Positions 56,710 to 64,000 of a stretch of 64,000 bases of DNA are shown here, one piece after another; positions within the stretch are counted from its first letter, which is position 1; every line of letters starts with the position of its first letter. The notes beneath the pieces are model-generated. The model searched no databases. It was not told the DNA's origin and saw only the letters and a list, made by a program, of their open reading frames with translations. Source of the DNA: Heterodera schachtii (Eukaryota; Nematoda; Chromadorea; Rhabditida; Heteroderidae); contig SIJG01000009.1 in the NCBI GenBank assembly GCA_023374025.1, positions 1,107,551 through 1,171,550 on the forward strand. The letters are read 5' to 3'. The position numbers and the translations under genes are program-made.

Positions 56710-57211
56710 AAGGGTGCCCGTTGTGACAGCTTCCCGCCTCCCCCCCCCCCCACTTTGCACTTTGTGTGTCTGCCATCAGCTGGATGAGATTTCTGTAAAG
56801 CATCCTATTCCTAGACGCCCATTATTTTTGGAAAAGGGAATTTGTGGGAAAATCCTGGCCTTAACCGGGCTCGTTCCACTTGGTTTCAATGATTATGATT
56901 CATTTGGCAATTTTACACTCATATATTCCTGGGTTTTCGTTTCAACAAAGTTGACATAAAGTGCGACTGGATTACGAAAAGAAATAAAGTTTGCATTATT
57001 AGGATTTCTTTTGAGATTTGCCAATTTTGGAATTTTTTATAAAGAATTTAAATGGCTTTTCATCAAAATTAGTTTTCGTTAAAAGCGATGACGGCATACA
57101 AACCAATGAATTATGAACACTCAATAGTTTAACGGGAAGATTTGATAAGGAATATTGGAACCTTAATGCAAATTCTGTCTTGGATCGAATGGCATTTTTG
57201 TCCCTTCTCAG

Positions 57212-57703
57212 GAAATTGTGACGCCAGTGCCGCCCCAAATGTATGGAAAACGCTTTGTTGGCACTGTGCTCGGCTGCTTGTTCAGCCCCGAGTCTTCAAC
57301 ATCGGTGGGTGGAGAATCGGAACGCCAATTTCAATTGGGCATGAGGCAAAGCATTTGCAAAACATTCGGCGAGAAACGGGGAATTAAGACAAACCATGGC
57401 ATTGAGGTGTTCGGACTGAACATGTTCAAGGAAATGATGGAGAAACGGGAGCAGTCCGCCTGGGAAATGCTGGTGGGAAATTATGGCATTTGTTGCCAAT
57501 CTTGAATAAAAAATTTCAAAGATTTCTCTGTCAAATTTTCCCATTTTTTGTTTTAGAATTCTTTCTCTGATTCTTTACTGCCATCGCAAAATAAGGATGA
57601 AATTGTCATTAAACAAATTGAGGATGAGCAATTTTTCAATTTCGGCAGCGCTTCCAACTCAAAAATCAACTCACAATACTTTGGGCTGTTTCGCAACGGC
57701 AAA
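57212..57703 (+). CDS. Unknown gene 3' of the kinase-like gene, unit II copy (partial)
   Basis: Exons 57,212-57,472 and 57,557-57,703, same structure as the unit I copy. No domain recognised. It starts about 500 bases after the kinase-like stop on the same strand. The intervening segment contains 56,776-57,110, part of which is found inverted at 58,979-59,300. It could be a separate gene or a detached 3' part of an older, longer kinase gene; I cannot tell which. Confidence 0.45.
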
Positions 57704-58268
57704 GTGCGTTTGTTTTACTAGAAATATTTTAACAAATCCTACTAAAATAACATGCATTAAGAATTATTATGCCGTGGTGCGCAATGCCAATGCAAAAAAG
57801 CAAAAAAACAAAAGCATCCCCACTGCTAAAAGAACGTTACGCCAAAGTATAGGAAAAAAGATTTTTTTCACATTTTTTTACATAATTTTCTCTTATCATA
57901 TAGCTTATTTTCATCAGAAATACTAACCTTAAGCATTAATTAAGGAAAAGGCAAAAAAGGTGACGAAAAGACTAGCAACACGAACACACCGATGGAGTTG
58001 GACTGAAAATGAAATGATCGGAAATGGCGGAGAACTGAAGTGATCGGTGAAATGATTCAGTCCACTATCTCCGCTGATGATATGATCATGGATGTTCCCT
58101 CTCCATTATCGTATCACTCGTTGTCTGTTGTTAGCTTTCTGTGATTTTTGCATGGTCTCTTCTGTTTCTCTATCTTTCTTTTTTCTACCGTATCTTTTTA
58201 GCTGCTTACAGTGTTTTCCTTCTTCCACTTTCCCATTTTAGGAACATTGTTTTGTTTGTTATTCATTA

Positions 58269-59978
58269 GTTCATCAGAAAACAGCAGCATAAATCTATTT
58301 GGGAGATAATATGAATCATTTATTTTCCGACTCTTCATAATTTAGTTAGTTAAATTGTTTCCAAGAAAACTTTTTTTAAATAATTTTTTGAAGATTTATA
58401 ACTTTGACAAAAATTTGAGTGCCAAAGCCATTTTGCAACAACAAAAAAGTTTAAAAAATATAATACAAATCCTTTATTTAATGGTAAATGGGTAAATCTG
58501 TATATAAAATTAAAAAATAATGGAGAAAAAGTTTTAATCTTGGCAAAATTTATATTTTTTCAAGAAATTATCTTTCCACCAATTCGTTAAAAAAATTATT
58601 TCACTCGTTTTGGTCCCGGCCCTACCGGGACCGGGATGTGGCTTTTGGTGTTTTTTTTAAATCAAAAATGACCAGCACAGCAGGATCAATTTATTTAATG
58701 TTTAAATTACTTGCTCATCAAACAACAAATTGACTTGTTTGTTTTTTTTGAGAAATCCCTTTAATTCGAAGAAATTTTTACCAAATTTTAAATACTTTTT
58801 CATCTCATGAAAATAATAAAAATTGAAAATTTTTGAACTTTTTCTGAACTTTTGAAAAAAATTTGTTCATATAAAATTTTTTTTTTGCAATTGTCTAAAA
58901 ACGCCCTTAGTCATTGTTTTGGTTTTTTAAAGTCAATTCTGAATTTTTTACATAATTTTTGGCATTTTTTGAGGAATTCATTGGTTTGTATGCCGTCATC
59001 GCTTTTAACGAAAACTAATTTTGATGAAAAGCCATTTAAATTCTTTATAAAAAATTCCAAAATTGGCAAATCTCAAAAGAAATCCTAATACTGCAAACTT
59101 TATTTCTTTTCGTAATCCAGTCGCACTTTATGTCAATTTGTTGAAACCAAAACCCAGGAATATATGAGTGTAAAATTGCCAAATGAATCATAATCACTGA
59201 AACCAAGTGGAACGAGCCCGGTTAAGGCCAGGATTTTCCCACAAATTCCCTTTTCCGAAAATAATGGGCGTCTAGGAATAGGATGCTTTACAGAAATCTC
59301 ATAGGAAAGTGCCAGCAACAGTTTTGCAAACAAAATACGTTAAAAACCCAACTTTTAGGCCAATTCGTGTTGTTTTTGACAAAAAATCATCAGAACTTTT
59401 GTTTAAGTTAACCAAATTTAACAATTTGGATATTATTCGATAGTCCTTAATCGAAATTGAAGAAAATTTTATTCTTTACAAAAAGTATGACCAAAAAAAT
59501 CGTAAAATTTTTTTCAAACAACTTTTTTTTTAATTTTCAATCTTTTTTCATTTTGCAATCTGAGATATAAAAAAAACTTTAAGGGCTATCGAATGATACC
59601 AAGAATGTTTAATTGGGTCAACTTTGACAAATGTTATTGACGATTTTTTTTTGTCGAAAAACGATTTGAGTCGGGGCATTATACGTACGACTTGGCCTAA
59701 TAATATTATGTACGACGTTGGGTTTTGTCGTGGTCCACAAATGCCGAATAAAAGTTAATCGTTCTTACATTCAAAAAAAAATGCGAGGACAAATCAATAC
59801 GTATGAAGATAAACTTCAGCAGCAGACTGCATAAACTAACACAATTATATCTAGGTAATCCAAAACAAAAAAATAAATAACACAAAATTAAACAACAACA
59901 AAACGCCAAATGAAATTTTTTAAACTTTTTTATGCTAGACAATCTTTTTTTTTTGTGAACGTGGGGGTCCAATTCTTT
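58269..59978. other. Replacement segment in unit II containing an inverted duplication
   Basis: This segment has no counterpart in unit I. Bases 58,979-59,300 are an inverted copy of the kinase-to-unknown-gene spacer (56,790-57,109 in unit II, 49,231-49,550 in unit I). The rest is AT-rich with no recognisable gene; a small palindrome (CCGGCCCTACCGGGACCGG) lies at 58,618. Confidence 0.6.
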
Positions 59979-60110
59979 TGCTCTTTCATTTTTCAGACAT
60001 ACATAGTATTTGTCTCTATTTTATTTTAAGATAACACAGTTTTTTTTCCTTTCTTCTGACACACAAATCAATCGGGCGGAAAACGACAAAGTGAGCTAAT
60101 TGCAGCAAAA

Positions 60111-60349
60111 ATGAACAGACGGTAAGGAATTTAAAAAAAGAAACAATTAATTTTGAAATCAATTTTAAAATTAAATTTATCTTTTTTTCCCATTGTTTCA
60201 GTTGGATTGTGGCGACGTTTGGATGGACATTCTTCCATCTTTTGACCGTGCTGAACTCGGCCTCAAAATGGCATGACTAATTTCAAATCAGTGAAACTTG
60301 CGTTGCCGGACCGTCCGCTGCCCAACAAAATTCATTTCCGTTTCCTTCG
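60111..60349 (+). pseudogene. F-box-like family remnant, unit II, interrupted by a Gypsy-type element
   Basis: Same start (ATGAACAGACG then GTAAGG) and second exon as the unit I copy, but one T is missing after TTGGATT, so the frame shifts at once. Its 3' part (PLPNKIHF) runs into the LTR at 60,350; the remaining bases resume at 63,172. It is doubly disrupted. Confidence 0.45.
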
Positions 60350-60616
60350 TGTTGTGTATTTACTACAACAATAAAAATGTTTGGTCTTCGACCAAAACCA
60401 ATGTTGTCAAATAATAAATAAATAATTTATTTAAGAAATAAATATGGAGGACAGCAGGGAATAAATAATGAAATGGTGGAATGAATGGGAGAATGCCCGG
60501 AGTGGGGGAAAGGGAGACATATTTATGGGGCTGGTCAAGGGGCGGGGCGAGAGACAATGAGAGAGGGAGAGAAAGGGAAAATGGAATCGATAATTGGGGT
60601 CGTTCTTTATCCAACA
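60350..60616 (-). repeat. 3' LTR of the Gypsy-type element
   Basis: 267 bases with TG and CA ends, differing from the right LTR by only one base that I could see (TTAAGAAAT against TTAACAAAT). The neighbouring purine tract on the element strand is AAAGAAGGGAGG (60,617-60,628), a good polypurine tract. Confidence 0.9.
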
Positions 60617-60652
60617 CCTCCCTTCTTTGGAAAAAGTCCCTCCTGCGCGAGA

Positions 60653-61980
60653 TCATGGCCGGACGACATCGTACTTCCGTTTCGACGGGTCCATGTCCAG
60701 TTGCTGAGGTGCCGTCTTGGCGCGTGCTGATCTTCGCGGCGCATTTTTACTTTGGCCAATTGGAGATTTGGCTTTTTCAATCTCCTTAATGGGGGTTCGG
60801 TTCGTTTGGTCCCCAGCCAAATCATTTCCATTTGCTTGGCCAAGTTGCGGAGTCTCTATTTCCACTGGGAAACGGCGGCTAATTTGATTGACAAGGCGGT
60901 GGACTGCGCAACGGAGCGTCGGGACGTCGACTCGATAAGTCGGAGAGTTGCCAATCTCTCGATGATCGTCGCTGGCAACCAATTTGCCTTTTTGCCTTTC
61001 AAATTCCAAATGAAAACTGGCTCTCCATTTTGGAAAGTGATGGTTTTGGTGCCATTTTTGTCGTTGAATTGCCGATCCATATTTTGGTGGTGTTTCTGTT
61101 GAAATTTGCCAAAATTTTTCAAATTGACTGGCGGCATTTTCGTTGGCACTGAATTGGTGATTTGCGAAGAATTTGGAAACATAAGTTCCTTCGGAATGAT
61201 TTCCAATTCTTCGATCCAAGGCATTCCGAGCAAATCCTGGTGGATTTCGTCGCTCACGTACGCAATCAGTTTCGCTGTTCGTCCATTATACGGAACTTGG
61301 CATTTGAATTTGCCTTTGATCGCGAATGCCTTTTCGTTGCAGTTTTTGACTGCGATGGTGGTCTTGCCCAGCTTTGGTTTGCCAAGCTTTTGCCACGAAT
61401 CATTTGTGATCACCGTGATTTGAGCAGCGGTGTCGACATTCATTGGTTTCTCCATCCCATTGATTTGGGTGACAATTCTCCACCATTTGTTGCAACTTCC
61501 TTCAATGGCCATACATGTTGGCTGAAGTGAAACGGTGTGAATGTGCATGTCATTCCCAGAATTTGTGGCCACGGCACGAACACGTCGGGTTTCTGTGCCG
61601 TTTTTGCATCTTTTTGCGATGTGGCCGATTCGTCCGCACTTTTCGCACGTCGAATTTTTGAACCAACAGTCTTTTTGCCAGTGATTTTTGCCTCCACATG
61701 AATAGCAGGGCTGATCAGGCAGGTCTACTTCCTTTTCAATTGCCGTTGAATTATTCGGCTGGAAATTGTGGCCTTTCTGGCTTTGCTGTGGTTTTGGTTT
61801 GGACTTCTGCTTGTCCCGAATTTGCTGTGGTTTGGCTCGGATGGCACTGGTGCTGAGGGATTTGAGCCGAGGGAGAGCGCGCTTTCCTTTAGGATTTGGT
61901 ATTTGCGGCACTCTTCTCCTAGCTCTTGCAGTGAGGTCGACCGTCCGCTCGTTCGACTGTCTTCCAGGCGCTGAAGGCAT
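60653..61980 (-). pseudogene. Zinc knuckle-protease fused to integrase C-terminal tail, Gypsy-type
   Basis: One frame runs from 61,980 to 60,856. It has CYSCGGKNHWQKDC and CEKCGRIGHIAKRC knuckles (residues about 92-125), then a protease with VDTAAQITVIT, where the usual D-T/S-G triplet is D-T-A, and DLLGMPWIEEL. It continues directly into GEPVFIWNLKGKKANWLPA, a typical integrase C-terminal motif. Near 60,945 the frame shifts and the tail continues to 60,653 as YRVDVPTLRCAVHRLVNQIS plus a basic end. The gag ORF overlaps in another frame by about 250 bases, so a ribosomal frameshift or a mutation is needed to link them. Confidence 0.7.
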
Positions 61981-62531
61981 TTTTGCCTCAGATCAGTGAA
62001 TTCGTCGCGCAATGCAATGATGAGAATCATGCATTTGAGCTCTTCTTTGCTCAGCGAAAGATCTGCGTTTTCGCAGGACGAGTTGATTTGTGCAATCAAA
62101 CTTGGAACGTCCTGTTGCGCTTCTTGACGAATTTGGAAGCAATCAAACCGACGGAGAAACAATGATCGGGTTTCTCCAAACAAAGGTTTCAATTTTGCGG
62201 TCGTCTCGTCCCAGTTGAAGTCGTTTTGCGACTTTGGTGCGATGCTGTCGATGTACCGCTTGTACTCCGCTTCGCCCAATTTGCCAATCAATAGTTGGAC
62301 TTTTGACTGGTCGCTGAGTGCTTGTCCATCCTGGGCGATGATCTGCCCATAACGCTTGAGCCAAACGTCGAATGTATGCCCTAACTCAGGGTCATACACG
62401 AATGTTGAAAGGCGAGCATCGATTGATGCTGCCAATGCAGCAGAACTGTTGCTTTGTTCCGCTGATGCCTTCAAAACAGCCTCCAAAATCAGTTTAAGCT
62501 GATTGGGGTCCATCTTCAATTGCTTAGCCAA
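61725..62531 (-). CDS. Gypsy-type Gag, 268 aa
   Basis: An open frame with a helical Gag core (DVWLKRYGQII, KYRIDS-like VQLLIGKLGEAEYKRYIDSI, LQELGEECRKYQ). It would assemble the particle of the element. The last about 40 residues overlap the knuckle-protease frame and are probably not conserved. A longer upstream frame (62,516-62,902) is built on repeats and overlaps the first codons. Confidence 0.7.
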   Translation of the reverse strand: MAKQLKMDPNQLKLILEAVLKASAEQSNSSAALAASIDARLSTFVYDPELGHTFDVWLKRYGQIIAQDGQALSDQSKVQLLIGKLGEAEYKRYIDSIAPKSQNDFNWDETTAKLKPLFGETRSLFLRRFDCFQIRQEAQQDVPSLIAQINSSCENADLSLSKEELKCMILIIALRDEFTDLRQKCLQRLEDSRTSGRSTSLQELGEECRKYQILKESALSLGSNPSAPVPSEPNHSKFGTSRSPNQNHSKARKATISSRIIQRQLKRK

Positions 62532-62800
62532 CCCGGCTTTTGAAGAATTTGTCGAGCCGACCCGGCTTTTGTTGAATTTTGGCGAGCCGACCTGGCTTTA
62601 GAAGAATAAGCAGTTCTTTCATCTGCTTTTTGACGAGATTGACGAGCCAACCCGGCTTTTGTCGAATTTTGATGAGCCGACCCGGCTTTAGACGTTTTGT
62701 CGAGCCGACTCGGCTTTTGACGCTTGCAGTTTCTTTGACTGCTTTTTGAAGAATGAGCCAACCCGGCTTTAAAACAAATCACAGCCAATTCCGGCTTTTC
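62530..62800. repeat. Degenerate repeat of GAGCCGACCCGGCTTT in the Gypsy-type leader
   Basis: About seven irregular copies of GAGCCGACCCGGCTTTTG or GAGCCAACCCGGCTTT, spaced 30-60 bases, between the primer-binding site and gag. On the minus strand they read as KAGSARQ-type repeats. Confidence 0.7.
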
Positions 62801-62884
62801 GATGAATGTTTTGCCGTCCCGGCTTTTTGTCCTTAAACAAAATTTGATGCCCTTTTTCTCACCCGAAGATGTAGAGCAGGTCCT

Positions 62885-62903
62885 TGTTTGTGACTGCGCC
62901 AAA
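62885..62903 (-). promoter_or_regulatory. Primer-binding site of the Gypsy-type element
   Basis: TGGCGCAGTCACAAACAAG one base inside the 5' LTR on the minus strand. The TGGCGC start is complementary to a tRNA 3' end finishing in GCGCCA. The tRNA was not assigned. Confidence 0.6.
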
Positions 62904-62904
62904 T

Positions 62905-63171
62905 TGTTGTGTATTTACTACAACAATAAAAATGTTTGGTCTTCGACCAAAACCAATGTTGTCAAATAATAAATAAATAATTTATTTAACAAATAAATAT
63001 GGAGGACAGCAGGGAATAAATAATGAAATGGTGGAATGAATGGGAGAATGCCCGGAGTGGGGGAAAGGGAGACATATTTATGGGGCTGGTCAAGGGGCGG
63101 GGCGAGAGACAATGAGAGAGGGAGAGAAAGGGAAAATGGAATCGATAATTGGGGTCGTTCTTTATCCAACA
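62905..63171 (-). repeat. 5' LTR of the Gypsy-type element
   Basis: 267 bases, TG and CA ends, partner of 60,350-60,616, followed on the plus strand by the CTTCG duplication and the rest of the F-box-like remnant. Confidence 0.9.
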
Positions 63172-63286
63172 CTTCGGATTGAGTAATTAAACCTAATTTT
63201 ATACAGAGAGACCAATTAATATTAATATGGTGTCTCTTTTGGAAAACTGAAGGAATATGGGCAATAATTGAGTCCCCGTGGGATTT

Positions 63287-64000
63287 GGACACTTCAGTCC
63301 CGGTCTCCCTAACTCTTTTCTCAAAATGACGACGGGCCCTAAAAAATGGTACGCAATTGTCCAATCTTGTCCCAGAGGATCGGATGTGGAGCAGGTCATT
63401 TCCTCCCCCAAAATCTTTAAAAAAATTTCAAAAATGAAATTAAAAAAAAATCTTATTGTTAGGAAATTTTTTTAATTTTTATCGTTAGGAATTTTTAGTA
63501 AGAAAATTTCAAGAAAGAAAATTAAAAAATTTTCAGCGATTTTTTCAAAATTTTGTGGTAAACTTCTAAGTTTTTTCAAAAAAATTTTAAAAAATAGAAA
63601 TTTTTTTACTAAAAATTTCGGGCGGGGGGGAAAACGACCTCTGAACGGGGAAATATGAAGTGCACCCAATTAATGAGTCTTAATGTGAACATCAGAGAGT
63701 TCTTTCGTAGTCCTTCCTTTCCCTTTTTGTTCAGTTACGTTGACCATTCCGTGCTCGCATTTCTTCGTTCCAACCAGCAAATTCTTACTCTCTCACTCTC
63801 TGCCTCATTCTCTCTCTCTCTCTTTCTTTCGCTCTCTCTCTAAAACACTTAATTAAGCAATAATTTTTAGAAATCCCAATTGTAATTTTTAATGTTCATT
63901 GTTCATCACATTTTTTGACTTGGTCCATTTATTGACCTTTAAACATTCAGAGATTTCGTCAGGGCATTCATCCGCCTCAAGAGTTTGACTTTGGCCAGAG
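63287..64000. repeat. Tandem unit III, start only
   Basis: From GTCCCGGTCTCCC onward the sequence repeats 41,339 and 51,302 almost base for base, including the CT microsatellite (about 63,790-63,841). It continues past the window edge. A third kinase-like copy would be expected to the right if the unit is complete. Confidence 0.85.

Larger units (their letters stand above)
60350..63171 (-). mobile_element. 2.8-kb Gypsy-type LTR element, internally deleted, with 5-bp target duplication
   Basis: 267-bp LTRs flank a 2.3-kb interior on the minus strand. The target duplication is CTTCG (60,345-60,349 and 63,172-63,176), and unit I shows the uninterrupted site TTTCCTTCGGATTGAG. The primer-binding site is TGGCGCAGTCACAAACAAG next to the 5' LTR (62,885-62,903). 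It encodes Gag, zinc knuckles, a protease and, directly after, an integrase C-terminal tail; reverse transcriptase, RNase H and the integrase core are missing. Near-identical LTRs imply a recent insertion that must have used another element's pol. Confidence 0.85.
51296..63286. repeat. Tandem unit II
   Basis: Second copy of the 10-kb unit. Compared with unit I it lacks the pogo-like insertion and the extra bases near 44,150. It has a 1.7-kb replacement at about 58,269-59,978 and carries the Gypsy-type element at 60,350-63,171. Without the latter it is about 9.2 kb. Confidence 0.85.

Noticed and set aside
60481..60789. Plus-strand frames across the Gypsy-type LTR and protease region
   Set aside because: They are shadows of the minus-strand element and cross an LTR boundary.

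Overview
This is eukaryotic DNA, most likely from a nematode and perhaps from a plant-parasitic cyst nematode or relative. The reasons are AT-rich sequence, multi-exon genes with short introns ending in TTTCAG or TTTTAG, an expanded BTB/MATH family, an F-box-like fragment that I recognise only loosely, and the mix of BEL/Pao, Gypsy, Helitron, pogo and hAT-type elements. The organism call is inference; nothing in the window names a species.

Bases 1-23,300 hold a cluster of BTB-BACK-MATH genes: an exon fragment at the left edge, gene A on the plus strand (447 aa, open), and genes B (437 aa, open), C (one 1-base frameshift) and D (755 aa, open) on the minus strand. All full copies share one nine-exon plan. 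Gene D carries an in-frame 555-bp tandem duplication that gives it three consecutive MATH domains. Introns and spacers are loaded with small DNA-transposon derivatives. Several can be delimited to the base by target-site duplications (8 bp hAT-like; 10 bp Mutator-like).

Bases 24,108-30,908 are a minus-strand BEL/Pao LTR element with a complete Gag-protease ORF but no reverse transcriptase or integrase; the missing part is replaced by minisatellites and a second, decayed zinc knuckle. Bases 32,000-41,332 hold two nearly identical decayed Helitrons (Rep-helicase) about 5.2 kb apart, with a GC-rich unassigned island between them.

From 41,333 to the end lies a tandem array of a roughly 10-kb unit: unit I 41,333-51,295, unit II 51,296-63,286, unit III 63,287 onward. 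Each full unit carries a phosphatidylinositol-phosphate kinase-like gene with a predicted N-terminal signal peptide, a gene of unknown function, and an F-box-like remnant. The kinase gene is open in unit II (463 aa) and has two nonsense codons in unit I. Unit I was hit by a pogo-like transposon. Unit II was hit by a 2.8-kb Gypsy-type element whose empty site survives in unit I. The secreted kinase-like gene and the triple-MATH gene are the most interesting contents. No bacterial-type genes, CRISPR arrays or rRNA genes were seen.
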